Positions 1-9,126 of a stretch of 45,045 bases of DNA are shown here, piece after piece. The notes under the pieces were generated by a model that saw only the letters and a program-made list of their open reading frames with translations, ran no database searches and had not been told where the DNA came from. A program made the position numbers and the translations under genes. Numbering within the stretch: position 1 is the stretch's first letter; the number at the start of each line of letters is the position of its first letter. Source of the DNA: Pedobacter foliorum (GTDB lineage: Bacteria > Bacteroidota > Bacteroidia > Sphingobacteriales > Sphingobacteriaceae); the NCBI RefSeq assembly GCF_013266735.1, contig NZ_JABSNU010000024.1, positions 1-45,045 of the forward strand, given 5' to 3'.

Positions 1-45
1 TTGCCCACTGAAGTCCAGGCTTTTGCCTAAAGTTACATTTCCCAT
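1..45 (-). CDS. Possible N-terminal fragment of a divergent gene cut by the window edge
   Basis: On the minus strand an ATG at 45 opens a frame that stays open to base 1, giving MGNVTLGKSLDFSGQ. The sequence just upstream is AT-rich and carries TAAATTTA, one base from the TAnnTTTG element, so a divergent gene is plausible. Only 15 codons are visible, the product is not recognised, and the frame could be chance. Confidence 0.25.
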   Translation of the reverse strand, partial: MGNVTLGKSLDFSGQ

Positions 46-99
46 GGCTGTTTTTATAATAAATTTACACGTTGAAATTTGCTACTTCAAACATATAAA

Positions 100-121
100 C
101 TGAAATAAATTCAGGATGACG
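100..121. repeat. Half-copy of a dispersed intergenic repeat
   Basis: CTGAAATAAATTCAGGATGACG closely matches the element at 30036-30078, sharing the core CTGAAATAAATT and the end AGGATGACG. Only one arm of the hairpin is present here. Repeats of the CGTCATnCTGAA...AGGATGACG kind are common between genes in Sphingobacteriaceae; that is general knowledge and was not searched. Confidence 0.4.
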
Positions 122-207
122 TTAATACTGCCTTCATGTAACATATTAATTACTATTAAAACGCTTTAGTAAAGCTTAATGTACCTTTATGGAACACAAA
201 CAACCAA

Positions 208-2829
208 ATGAACCATTTTACTAAATCAATTCTTGCATTTGTAATGCTTGCAGGCGCGTTTTTAAATGCCAAAGCGCAAAATTACACAGTCAAGGGAAGC
301 GTATTAGATACCGCAGGATTACCATTGCCCGGTGCCGTTGTTAGAATTAACTGGGTTAAAGATAGTCTGGGTATATCTGCTAATACCGACGGAAGCTTCG
401 TCTTTACCAAAGTTAAAGCAAAACAATTTACCCTAACAGCAGCTTTTATCGGGTTTGATACCTTTACCAAACAATACATCATTACCCAGGGCAATAGTCT
501 GGATATTTCTAATATTAAGCTAAAGCCAACTTCTAATACCCTTGATGCAGTAGTTATTTCGGGCGTGCCTCCAGTAAAAATTACTGAAGATACGGTAAGT
601 TTTAATGCGGCTTCTTTTCCGGTTAGGGAAGGGGACGCGGCAGATGAGATATTGAAAAAGCTACCGGGAATAAAGGTTGATAAGGATGGTAATGTAACCA
701 ATCAAGGAACACCTGTGACCAAAATTAAGGTGAATGGAAAAGATTTCTTTGGGACGGATGTAGCTACGGCTATCAAAAACCTACCGGCAGATATCATTAA
801 AAACCTTCAGTTTATTGATGACTATGGTGATCAGGCAAAATTAACGGGGATAAAAACCGGTGAACCTGAAAAGGTACTTAACCTAACCATACAGGAAGAT
901 AAGAAAAAAGGATACTTTGCCCGCGCTCAGGGAGGCTTAGGCAATTTAGATAGATACAATAGCAGTTTCAGAGGGAACAGCATGAAGGGTGAGCGCCAGC
1001 TCTCTTTTGATGGTACAGTAAACAATGCCAACCAAAGAGGCGGTGGTGATGGTATTACGACTAGAAATGCCGCTGGATTGAATTATAGAAACGAGTGGAG
1101 CCCTAAGCTTTCGGCTAATGCGAGTTATAATTTTGATAACTCTAAAAATAATACATCCAGTACAGCGCATACTCAGAACTTTCTGGATAGCTACACTCGT
1201 TTAGAAAACTCAAGAAACGATAATTTAAATAAGAGGTTTAATCATGATTTTAATGGTAATGTAGAGTATAAGCCTGATACCATGAATTTCTTTAAGGCAA
1301 CCCCACAGATTTCTTACAATACAAATGCAGGAAGTAATACTGGGTTTTCTGCCATTACACAGAACGATCTTGTTACCAACAGGAACAGTAATAATAGTAA
1401 TACTTCATCGAACTTGTTCTTAAAAGTGAACCTGTTTTATAATCACAAGTTCGCAAAAAAGGGAAGGAACTTTAGCTATTGGGGTGGTGGAAATTATTCG
1501 AATGGTGATAATTTCAACAATGTATCTAATGATTATCTGATTAGTGAAGGTGGAGTTGATTCAACCAGATTGCAAAATCAACTGAACAATCAGAATAATA
1601 ATAATCTTGGTCTTTATTCTGGGTTTTCTTACATGGAGCCCTTATGGAATAAAACATTTATTGAATTGAACTACAATTTTAGCAGGTCTGCTACTTCGAA
1701 TATTAGAGATACACGTGATGTAGTTTCAGGTGAGGAAGTGTTTAATCCTGATTTAAGTAATAATTACAATTATCAGTTTATTACCAATAAGGTAGGGGTA
1801 AACTATCGCTATATTGGAGATAAACTCAATTATACTTTAGGAGTAAACGGTCAGCCTGCTGTTTTGAGGGGTCAAAATTTAAGTAAAGACGTTAGCACTA
1901 TGCAAAAAACGTTTAACATTATTCCTTCGGCAAGGATGGTGTATAAGTTTTCGAATCAGGAATCATTTGAGTTTAATTACTGGGGTCGGAGCAATCAACC
2001 CGGGTTTTTCCAATTACAACCAATAGCTGATAACTCAAACCTTCAAAACGTAATTATAGGTAATCCTAATTTGAAACCAGAGTTTGTTAACAGTATAAAT
2101 GCAAGGTATAAACAGTCGGATTGGAACAAGGGGCATATGTTGTCGGCTGGTATTTCGTATAACCAAACAGGAGATAAAATTGTAACTACAAAGGTGCTTA
2201 TTCCAAATACTGTAAATCAGGTAACCAGTTATACCAATACTGACGGGTTTTATAATTTGAATGGAGATTATAATTATTCAAAGCCTATTCTTGAGCGCAA
2301 GTTTACCATAGAGTATTCTGGCTGGGGTGCATTAAGGAACAATGTGGCTTTTATTGATAACAATAAGAATGTGGCTAAAAATACGGAGTGGAGACAGGAG
2401 CTTGGGTTTAGGGTTGATCTTGAAAATATAATTAACCTAAGACTTGAAGCATCTTATTCGCAAAACAAAACTACCTATTCACAGTCGGCATTTGTAGATC
2501 GTCAAACTAATCGTTTTCAATATGGATTAGAGGGGCGTAACTACTTTTTTAAAGACCTAACTGTAGGTTACGACTTTAGCAAGCAGATTAATTCGGGCTT
2601 TGATAACTCTTTTGTAAGGAACCCTACAATCCTTCGCCTGTTTATGGAATATAAGTTCCTTAAAAAGGATATGGGCACGCTTAGATTGGATGGTTTTGAT
2701 TTGTTTAATGAAAACTCGGGTATCTCGAGAGACGTTTTTGATAACATAATTGTTGATAGACAAGTGAACAGACTTGGAAGGTATTTTATGCTTTCGTTTA
2801 TATTTAAAGTAAGGAAGTTTGGAGGGTAA
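208..2829 (+). CDS. Outer-membrane beta-barrel protein, TonB-receptor-like, with N-terminal carboxypeptidase-regulatory-like domain
   Basis: The 873-residue product starts with a signal peptide ending in AKAQ near residue 24. A carboxypeptidase-regulatory-like beta-sandwich follows (about 25-105; YTVKGSVLDTAG, LPGAVVRI), then a plug-like region (about 115-230) with DEILKKLPGIKVDKDGNV and IKVNGKDFFG. The rest is an Asn- and Tyr-rich barrel ending in aromatic beta strands. This layout is that of the Bacteroidota outer-membrane beta-barrel family related to TonB-dependent receptors. There is no SusD partner and the substrate cannot be told. A near-consensus -7 box, TACCTTTA, lies at 182-189, and an A-rich leader precedes the ATG. 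The gene appears monocistronic; the next gene has its own promoter candidate. Confidence 0.8.
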   Translation: MNHFTKSILAFVMLAGAFLNAKAQNYTVKGSVLDTAGLPLPGAVVRINWVKDSLGISANTDGSFVFTKVKAKQFTLTAAFIGFDTFTKQYIITQGNSLDISNIKLKPTSNTLDAVVISGVPPVKITEDTVSFNAASFPVREGDAADEILKKLPGIKVDKDGNVTNQGTPVTKIKVNGKDFFGTDVATAIKNLPADIIKNLQFIDDYGDQAKLTGIKTGEPEKVLNLTIQEDKKKGYFARAQGGLGNLDRYNSSFRGNSMKGERQLSFDGTVNNANQRGGGDGITTRNAAGLNYRNEWSPKLSANASYNFDNSKNNTSSTAHTQNFLDSYTRLENSRNDNLNKRFNHDFNGNVEYKPDTMNFFKATPQISYNTNAGSNTGFSAITQNDLVTNRNSNNSNTSSNLFLKVNLFYNHKFAKKGRNFSYWGGGNYSNGDNFNNVSNDYLISEGGVDSTRLQNQLNNQNNNNLGLYSGFSYMEPLWNKTFIELNYNFSRSATSNIRDTRDVVSGEEVFNPDLSNNYNYQFITNKVGVNYRYIGDKLNYTLGVNGQPAVLRGQNLSKDVSTMQKTFNIIPSARMVYKFSNQESFEFNYWGRSNQPGFFQLQPIADNSNLQNVIIGNPNLKPEFVNSINARYKQSDWNKGHMLSAGISYNQTGDKIVTTKVLIPNTVNQVTSYTNTDGFYNLNGDYNYSKPILERKFTIEYSGWGALRNNVAFIDNNKNVAKNTEWRQELGFRVDLENIINLRLEASYSQNKTTYSQSAFVDRQTNRFQYGLEGRNYFFKDLTVGYDFSKQINSGFDNSFVRNPTILRLFMEYKFLKKDMGTLRLDGFDLFNENSGISRDVFDNIIVDRQVNRLGRYFMLSFIFKVRKFGG

Positions 2830-2898
2830 GGGATATGTAGCTTTGAGTTAAGTGGCACTTAATTTGTTTAGGTAAGGATTAAGTATAAAAAAAACGCC

Positions 2899-2906
2899 TA
2901 AATTTG
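2899..2906 (+). promoter_or_regulatory. -7 promoter element for the L,D-transpeptidase gene
   Basis: TAAATTTG matches the Bacteroidota -7 consensus TAnnTTTG exactly. Transcription would start near 2913, giving a leader of about 11 nt before the TTG start at 2924. No TTG lies at the usual -33 distance, so support rests on the -7 box alone. Confidence 0.4.
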
Positions 2907-2923
2907 CCGCTAACTCACTTGCT

Positions 2924-4501
2924 TTGAAAAAAACTATACTACTAGCTATTGTCTTAATAACGATGCTTGCATCGTGTAATTGGTTTAAAGATGTACCTGA
3001 AGTTGGTACTGTGTTATCCGATCACTTTAAAAATAAGCTGTACAAAAAATTCGATACTGCGGTTTATAATGTTGTTTTTAAGAAACACTTTGATTCCTTA
3101 AGCCCTAAATTTTCTAATCCTAATACATTAAAAAACTATTATTATTCGAATGAATTTAAGCCGGAACTGGTTACTAAATTCTTTGTGAATGGCGGATTGG
3201 ATAGTTTAAAAGATTATATAGATAGGAGTGAGGAGCATGGGTTCAGTTCATCGTTGTTTAGAAATAAACAAATAGAGTCGCTATTGGCAACCTTACATGC
3301 CAATAAATTCAAGTCTATCGAAGAAGTATATCCTGTTATTGCCGATCTTGAGCTAAATGCTGCTGAAGGCCTCATCAAATACAATAACTTTGTTTATTAC
3401 GGTGTTGTTAACCCAAGGAAATTATTTAGCAGGTATTATGTGCCTGTAAAAAGACCTGATAGTTTAAGTGTAACTGCTGTTATTCAAACAAAAGACATTC
3501 AGAAATTACTAGTAAGTATTCAACCCTCTTCTCCTGATTATAAAGTATTTCAAAGTAAGCTTTCAAAATATAAAGCAGATTCAGGTAGCAAAAGCTATAT
3601 GGTAAAAACCATTATGGTAAACATGGAGCGTTTGCGTTGGAAGTTACCGGAGCTTGGCGACGAGTATGTGCAGGTAAACATTCCCGACTTCTCACTTACC
3701 TGGTTTAAGAATCAAGATACACTTACACAAATGAAGGTTTGTGTTGGAGGTAAACGCGAAGAGGGGTACGCTGATAAAATTAAGCAATACCTGAAATCAG
3801 GAAATCTGGATGATAAACCGAAAAACCATGAAACGCCATTATTGTATAGTAAGCTAAATTCAATACAGGTAAATCCGGTGTGGAATATTCCGGCCAGCAT
3901 TGCTCAAAGCGAGATTTACTGGCAGGCAGTTAGAGACCCGTATTATCTTTCGAACAGTAATATTAAAGTTTATTACAAGGGTAAGGAGGTGAAAGATCCT
4001 GATACTATACAATGGAGTAAGTATTCAAGAGAAAGTCTGCCTTTCCAGTTTAAGCAAGGTTCGGGAGAGCGAAATGCTTTAGGTAAGTTTAAATTTATAT
4101 TTGATAATGGATCGAGCATTTATTTGCACGATACCAATAATAAAAGTGCATTTGCTAAAACTAACCGTGCCATTAGCCACGGTTGTGTTCGTGTAGAAAA
4201 TCCGTTACAATTTGCCGAAACTTTGGTGAAAGATAAGTACGAATATGATCAGTTAAGGATGGAAGTTAACCTGCCACCAATAGATACCACTAAAATGGAG
4301 GTGTTTAGGAAGAAAATGGCTAAAAAGACGGATACAGTAAATATTTTTAAATTAAGACCTAAGTGGTTTGGTGTTAAAAAGCCTGTTCCCTTGATCATCA
4401 ATTACATAACCGCCTGGTCGCAAAATGGTGCCCTTCAATTCCGACCAGATGTTTATGGTTTAGACGAAACTTTATGGGATGCTATGAAAAAATTCATGTA
4501 A
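2924..4501 (+). CDS. Lipoprotein L,D-transpeptidase (YkuD domain, YcbB-like)
   Basis: The 525-residue product would cross-link peptidoglycan stem peptides at the cell envelope. Residues 1-18 form a lipoprotein signal (MKKTILLAIVL...LASC) with the lipidated Cys at 18. The catalytic YkuD domain is in the C-terminal half, with the signature SHGCVRV and the catalytic Cys at 421 (His419 two residues before it). The long N-terminal part with a repeated helical region, and the domain's position, match the large YcbB-type enzymes. The start is TTG: the reading frame has no nearby upstream ATG, and the TTG gives a well-formed signal peptide right after a -7 box. A BatA-type gene follows 21 bp downstream but has its own -7 box. 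Confidence 0.85.
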   Translation: MKKTILLAIVLITMLASCNWFKDVPEVGTVLSDHFKNKLYKKFDTAVYNVVFKKHFDSLSPKFSNPNTLKNYYYSNEFKPELVTKFFVNGGLDSLKDYIDRSEEHGFSSSLFRNKQIESLLATLHANKFKSIEEVYPVIADLELNAAEGLIKYNNFVYYGVVNPRKLFSRYYVPVKRPDSLSVTAVIQTKDIQKLLVSIQPSSPDYKVFQSKLSKYKADSGSKSYMVKTIMVNMERLRWKLPELGDEYVQVNIPDFSLTWFKNQDTLTQMKVCVGGKREEGYADKIKQYLKSGNLDDKPKNHETPLLYSKLNSIQVNPVWNIPASIAQSEIYWQAVRDPYYLSNSNIKVYYKGKEVKDPDTIQWSKYSRESLPFQFKQGSGERNALGKFKFIFDNGSSIYLHDTNNKSAFAKTNRAISHGCVRVENPLQFAETLVKDKYEYDQLRMEVNLPPIDTTKMEVFRKKMAKKTDTVNIFKLRPKWFGVKKPVPLIINYITAWSQNGALQFRPDVYGLDETLWDAMKKFM

Positions 4502-4507
4502 AAGTTC

Positions 4508-4515
4508 TACCTTTG
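4508..4515 (+). promoter_or_regulatory. -7 promoter element at the BatA-type gene, possibly giving a leaderless mRNA
   Basis: TACCTTTG is an exact TAnnTTTG match, lying only 7 bp before the ATG at 4523. With usual spacing the transcript would start at or within a few bases of the start codon. No TTG sits at the -33 position. Internal transcription of a read-through operon cannot be excluded. Confidence 0.45.
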
Positions 4516-4522
4516 GTTTTTA

Positions 4523-6568
4523 ATGAATTTCCTATACCCAGGTTTTCTTTTCGCTCTGCTGGCAATAGCCATACCTATTGTAATTCATTTATTTAATTTC
4601 CGAAAATTTAAGAAAGTATATTTTAGTAATGTACAGTTCTTAAAGGAAGCTAAAGAGCAAAATTCTTCGAGAGAAAAGCTTAAGAATCTACTTGTGCTTT
4701 TGTGTCGTGTATTGGCCATCGCATTTCTGGTATTGGCTTTTGCCCGACCATTTATCCCATCAGGTAATAAACACAATCCGGCGCAACGAAATGTGATCAG
4801 TATTTATATCGACAATTCGTATAGCATGGAAACCGTAAACAAGGAGGGGAGTTTACTGGATGAGGCTAAACGGAAGGCAAAGGAAATTGCCAGGTCATAC
4901 GATATCAATGATCAGTTTCAATTGATCACTAACGATTTTGAAGGTAAGCACCAGCGATTGGTTAATAAGGATGAGTTTATTCAGCTGCTGGATGAAATAA
5001 AGATCTCTGCAGCAAATAAAACCCTACAACAGATACTTAATCGCCAACAAGCAAGTTTTGCTGCCAATAGAAACGAAATCTGCTATTTGCTTTCTGATTT
5101 TCAAACCACCTTTGCAGGCAATAAATCTTTGCAGGCTAACAAGGATATCAATTATACTTTTATTAAGTTAAATGCCAACAGCCTGCCGAATATCTCGGTT
5201 GATAGCATTTGGAGTCTTTCACCGGTACACCAACCAGGGCAAGCCGAGAAGGTTGTTGTTCAATTAAGAAATTACGGTGAAGAGGATGCCTCAGGCGTAT
5301 CTTTAAAACTAACCATAAACAAACAGCAAAAAGCCATTAGTAGTGTAAATGTAGAGGCCGGAAAATCTGTTAAGGATACACTATCATTTAGCGGATTGCA
5401 GAATGGCTGGCAGAAGGGCGTTATCAATATTAAAGATTTTCCTTTAACGTTTGATGATGACCTGAACTTTAGTTTTAAAGTAAGTAATGAACTGAAGGTG
5501 TTAAATATTGCAGGTAATCCTTCTGATAAATTTATAAAAGCACTTTTTGCCTCTGATAGTTATTTTAAGCTAACTGAAATGTCGGAATCCAATATTAAGT
5601 ATTCCAGCTTTTCCGACTACAGTTTAATCATTTTAAGTGGACTAAAGGAACCATCATCAGGTTTGGCTCAACAGTTAAAAGGATATGTACAAAATGGTGG
5701 GTCGGTCGTTGTGTTTCCAGACCTTGATGCAAATGCCACTGTTTACACGTCGTTTTTAACAGGCTTGTCGTTGCCGGGAGTTCAACAACTAAATTCCGGA
5801 GTACCTGTTGCAAGCAGTATGGATTTAAAGAACTCCGTTTTTAAGGATGTGTTTGATCAGATTCCTCAAAACATGGATCTTCCATTGGTAAACAGATATT
5901 TCAGCTACGCAGAACAGAATACGAGTGCAAAAGAGAATATTTTGCAATTGCCTTTAAATAAGCTACTGTTTGCAAAGTATACCGTAGGAGCAGGGAAAAT
6001 ATATCTTTCGGCCAGCTCATTAGATATTAAGGACAATAATCTGCCTAAGCACCCTGTTTTTGTGCCATTAATGTATAAAGTTGCGTTTGGAAGTGCAAAA
6101 GAGCAGCCATTGTATTATACTATTGGTTTGAACAACCTAATAGAAAGCGAAAAAATTAGCCTTTTGGCCAATCAGTCTTTAAAACTGGTATCTGATAATT
6201 TTGAGGTTATCCCGGAGGTACGACAAACTCCAGGAAAAACTTTGCTGTATGTAGCAGATCAGGTAAAGAAATCTGGCTTTTATGAATTGAAAAAGGCAGA
6301 TTCTGTTTTAGCTGTTGTCGCATTTAACGATAACCGTACAGAATCTGATATGCATTACGCTACAGAAAATGAGCTGAGCAGCTTGTTTGGTAAACAAAAG
6401 GTGGCTGTATTTAATTCTAAAAAAGACGCACAATCATTAAATATCGAGACTAAAAATAGCAGCAGCGAATTATGGAAACTTTGCCTAATTTTAGCTATTG
6501 TTTTTTTAGCCGGTGAAATACTACTTATTAGATTCTTTAATAACATAAAAAACATAGAAAGATCATGA
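4523..6568 (+). CDS. BatA-domain membrane protein with vWA-like region
   Basis: This 681-residue inner-membrane protein begins with the BatA (aerotolerance regulator) N-terminal domain: a membrane helix at about 3-25, the motif HLFNFRKFKKVYFSNV, and a second helix at about 57-76. A von Willebrand A-like region follows, with a MIDAS-type D-N-S-Y-S at 97-101. A long soluble region comes next and a last membrane helix lies at about 655-673. The family is widespread in Bacteroidota; Bat proteins have been linked to stress tolerance, but no function is certain for this single-gene type. It overlaps the next gene by 4 bp (ATGA at 6565-6568), so the two are probably translationally coupled. Confidence 0.8.
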   Translation: MNFLYPGFLFALLAIAIPIVIHLFNFRKFKKVYFSNVQFLKEAKEQNSSREKLKNLLVLLCRVLAIAFLVLAFARPFIPSGNKHNPAQRNVISIYIDNSYSMETVNKEGSLLDEAKRKAKEIARSYDINDQFQLITNDFEGKHQRLVNKDEFIQLLDEIKISAANKTLQQILNRQQASFAANRNEICYLLSDFQTTFAGNKSLQANKDINYTFIKLNANSLPNISVDSIWSLSPVHQPGQAEKVVVQLRNYGEEDASGVSLKLTINKQQKAISSVNVEAGKSVKDTLSFSGLQNGWQKGVINIKDFPLTFDDDLNFSFKVSNELKVLNIAGNPSDKFIKALFASDSYFKLTEMSESNIKYSSFSDYSLIILSGLKEPSSGLAQQLKGYVQNGGSVVVFPDLDANATVYTSFLTGLSLPGVQQLNSGVPVASSMDLKNSVFKDVFDQIPQNMDLPLVNRYFSYAEQNTSAKENILQLPLNKLLFAKYTVGAGKIYLSASSLDIKDNNLPKHPVFVPLMYKVAFGSAKEQPLYYTIGLNNLIESEKISLLANQSLKLVSDNFEVIPEVRQTPGKTLLYVADQVKKSGFYELKKADSVLAVVAFNDNRTESDMHYATENELSSLFGKQKVAVFNSKKDAQSLNIETKNSSSELWKLCLILAIVFLAGEILLIRFFNNIKNIERS

Positions 6569-7827
6569 ACCTTCTAATCACGGGCATAACCATTGCCGAT
6601 CCAAACAGCCAGTTCAATCAAAAGAAATGTGATGTTCGTGTAGAACAAGGAAAGATAACGGCTATAGGGAATAATCTGACTGCTTCAAATAACGAACAAG
6701 TTTTTGATGGCGAGGGATCTATTCTTTCTCCGGGTTTCTTTGATTTAAACTGTTCAATTGGTGATCCGGGTTTCGAAACCAAAGAAGATATAACTACTGC
6801 TACTGCGGCCGCCGAAGCAGGTGGGTTTACAGGCATAGCTGTTTTACCTAATACTAAGCCTATAGTACAATCTAAGGCTGAGGTTGAGTACATCATTAAC
6901 AGAGCTAAAAACAACCTGGTAGATGTGTTGCCGATAGGAGCAGTTAGTCAGGGGATGGAAGGTAAAGAGCTTGCTGAGCTTTACGATATGAAGCAAGCCG
7001 GCGCAGTAGCGTTTTCTGATGGTGGAAAGGCTATTGTTGATGATGGCTTTATGAGTCGTGCTTTACAATACGCACAAGGTTTTAACGGACTTTTAATGGT
7101 GTATCCTGAGAATAAATCTATCGCAGGGAAATCGCAGATTAATGAGAGTAAAACCAGTGTTTTACTAGGCATGAAGGGTGTACCTGCATTGGCAGAAGAA
7201 ATGCACATTAGCAGAGACATCTTTTTAGCTACTTACCATGATGCTCCTGTACATATCAGCAATATCTCTACGGCAGGTTCTGTAGCGCTTATAAAGAAAG
7301 CGAAGAAAGATGGTGTTAAGATCACTTGCGATGTTGCCGCCCATCATTTGGTGTTTACCGAAGAGTTGCTGAATGATTTTGATAGTAACTATAAGGTGAA
7401 ACCTCCTTTGCGTGGTAAATCGGATGTTAAGGCATTGATTGCTGGTTTAAAAGAAGGAACTATTGATGCCGTAGGATCTCAGCATCGCCCACACGAAATA
7501 GAGTTTAAGGATGTCGAATTTGAAATCGCATCTTATGGTATTATCGCCCTGCAAACTGTTTTGCCTTTGCTTATTAAAGCGGGTCTTGATGCGGCGCAGA
7601 TAGCCGAAAAGCTTTCGGTAAACCCTCGTAAGTTGTTAGGACTTGCAGTTCCTGTAATTGCAGAAGGTGCTGAAGCTAATTTTACAGTATATAATCCTGC
7701 ATTGCAATGGGAGTATAACGTAGATAACAACTATTCAAAATCTGCTAACACTCCATTATTAAATAAAAAACTGACCGGTAAAGTTCAACTGGTATATAAT
7801 AACAAACAATTACAATCTTATGGATAA
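6565..7827 (+). CDS. Dihydroorotase-like pseudoenzyme (amidohydrolase fold, metal ligands lost)
   Basis: The 420-residue product has the length and overall pattern of class I dihydroorotase (GFFDLN..IGDPGFETKEDI, AGGFTGIAVLPNTKP, KPPLRG, IDAVGSQHRPHE). Key residues are changed. The metal-binding HxH after Asp60 is replaced by N62-C-S64; the HISH motif reads H230-I-S-N233; and the catalytic Asp of TDHAPH is Gln306 (S-Q-H-R-P-H). This resembles the non-catalytic dihydroorotase homologues (PyrC') that partner aspartate transcarbamoylase in some bacteria. No pyrB is visible here and the neighbours are not pyrimidine genes. Automated annotation would call it pyrC, but catalytic activity is unlikely. 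It overlaps BatA by 4 bp and the next gene by 8 bp. Confidence 0.8.
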   Translation: MNLLITGITIADPNSQFNQKKCDVRVEQGKITAIGNNLTASNNEQVFDGEGSILSPGFFDLNCSIGDPGFETKEDITTATAAAEAGGFTGIAVLPNTKPIVQSKAEVEYIINRAKNNLVDVLPIGAVSQGMEGKELAELYDMKQAGAVAFSDGGKAIVDDGFMSRALQYAQGFNGLLMVYPENKSIAGKSQINESKTSVLLGMKGVPALAEEMHISRDIFLATYHDAPVHISNISTAGSVALIKKAKKDGVKITCDVAAHHLVFTEELLNDFDSNYKVKPPLRGKSDVKALIAGLKEGTIDAVGSQHRPHEIEFKDVEFEIASYGIIALQTVLPLLIKAGLDAAQIAEKLSVNPRKLLGLAVPVIAEGAEANFTVYNPALQWEYNVDNNYSKSANTPLLNKKLTGKVQLVYNNKQLQSYG

Positions 7828-8497
7828 TCATGTAAAAGTTGCGCTAATTGCATCGTTAGATAAATTCGCAGCAGTATCTGGTAATGACTCGGTTAAATTA
7901 GAGGAAAGCCTTGTTGAAGTATTTAGCAAAGACCTTGGCTTTTTAGAGAAAGTTGAAGAGTTTGATGAGGTTTTTGATGAACATCCGTCATTTGAAGAAC
8001 TTAGAGAAGTTTTCTTTGATTTGTTGATGATCAATTTCTTTTCTAATGATATCAAGAAATTGGAAGAAGATTACCTGGAATCTGATGAATGGGCAGATAT
8101 TGAAGAGGAAACAATTGATAGAGGTACAGAATTATTAAACTTATTGCTATATATTAATGAATGTCATGATGAACGCATAAAACCTGAACTAGGCGATTTC
8201 CTTAAGGAATTCTTATTGGTTGAGGAGGATGAGTTCCAGGATGAGTTCCATATTTATGAAGACCTGATCAGCAATCAGAATTTGATTGAATCAAGTGTTG
8301 AAGATATTTGTGGTCATGTTGGCATGATTGAACTTGGCGACGAAATGCAAGATCTTTTTGTTCCATTTATGGTTTTCTTCCATCAGCCTAAAGCTAATGA
8401 TAAGGTAATTAAGGATCTCGAAGACTATAGTTCAAACAAAGAGTTTGATATTGCGGTATATACCTTAATCGCTAACTTTAATGCAGCTACAGCTTAG
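7820..8497 (+). CDS. Acidic protein of unknown function
   Basis: The 225-residue product is not recognised. It is strongly acidic (runs such as VEEFDEVFDEHPSFEELREV and LVEEDEFQDEF), predicted largely helical, and has no signal peptide, membrane helix or known motif, so it is probably cytoplasmic. The ATG at 7820 overlaps the end of the dihydroorotase-like gene by 8 bp, and codon use matches its neighbours, so it is a genuine operon member. Its placement between a pseudo-dihydroorotase and a DUF4199 gene offers no clear functional clue. Confidence 0.75.
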   Translation: MDNHVKVALIASLDKFAAVSGNDSVKLEESLVEVFSKDLGFLEKVEEFDEVFDEHPSFEELREVFFDLLMINFFSNDIKKLEEDYLESDEWADIEEETIDRGTELLNLLLYINECHDERIKPELGDFLKEFLLVEEDEFQDEFHIYEDLISNQNLIESSVEDICGHVGMIELGDEMQDLFVPFMVFFHQPKANDKVIKDLEDYSSNKEFDIAVYTLIANFNAATA

Positions 8498-8549
8498 ACA
8501 TTAGCTTTTATTATTAATTAATATATTAACATTTATTTAAAACTTTCGA

Positions 8550-9095
8550 ATGGAAGAATTAGTAGTTGAACCCAAAAAGAATCCCAATATGTTAGCGTTT
8601 AAAAGCGCAGCGGCATATTCTGTTTATTTTTTGGTACTCATGTTTGTAATGAAGTGGATGGGAATAAGTCAGAAAGACCCGAATATCAGCACTGCGGAGA
8701 GTATAATTTATTCTTTTGCATCTTATATTCCGTTTATAATGGCAGTTGTATTTGTGCAGACTACTTACAAAAAGGAATTAGGGGGCTATATAACTTTTGG
8801 TAAAGCTTTTTCTTCAGGATTCAAAGTAGCTGCATATTCCGGATTATTTATTGGCATATTAACAATTCTTTATTATAAAGTGTTGGATACGAAAACTATG
8901 GATGATCTAACGGCAGCAGCTGTTAAAGAAGCTGGTGATGATGAAAAGAAATTAAAAGGTGTAGAGATGATGAAGCCATATATGGCTCTTGCTATCGCTT
9001 TTCTAACAGCTGTGAGTTATAACCTATACGGATTGATTATCAGCTTAATCGGTGCGGCTGTTATTAAAAAAGAACAACCTCTTTATGAAGAATAG
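8550..9095 (+). CDS. DUF4199 family membrane protein
   Basis: This 181-residue protein has four likely membrane helices (about 17-37, 52-72, 91-112, 148-172) and a charged loop at about 118-142 (DDLTAAAVKEAGDDEKKLKG). The pattern, including the GGYITFGKAFSSGFK stretch before the third helix and the late NLYGLIISLIGAAV helix, fits DUF4199, a Bacteroidota inner-membrane family without a known role. It follows the acidic protein by 52 bp and is the last gene before a strong terminator. In related genomes this family often sits beside a GtrB-like glycosyltransferase; one occurs here at 14190, after the sugar-oxidation cassette. Confidence 0.7.
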   Translation: MEELVVEPKKNPNMLAFKSAAAYSVYFLVLMFVMKWMGISQKDPNISTAESIIYSFASYIPFIMAVVFVQTTYKKELGGYITFGKAFSSGFKVAAYSGLFIGILTILYYKVLDTKTMDDLTAAAVKEAGDDEKKLKGVEMMKPYMALAIAFLTAVSYNLYGLIISLIGAAVIKKEQPLYEE

Positions 9096-9126
9096 TATTT
9101 TAACGATATAAAATACGCGACTTGTT

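Noticed and set aside
282..701. A 139-codon open frame on the minus strand
   Set aside because: It lies wholly inside the beta-barrel gene at 208-2829, has no signal or domain, and reflects codon bias of the real gene.
6565..7827. Naming the gene pyrC as an active dihydroorotase
   Set aside because: The metal-binding and catalytic residues are replaced at three motifs, so the overall similarity does not support the enzyme function.
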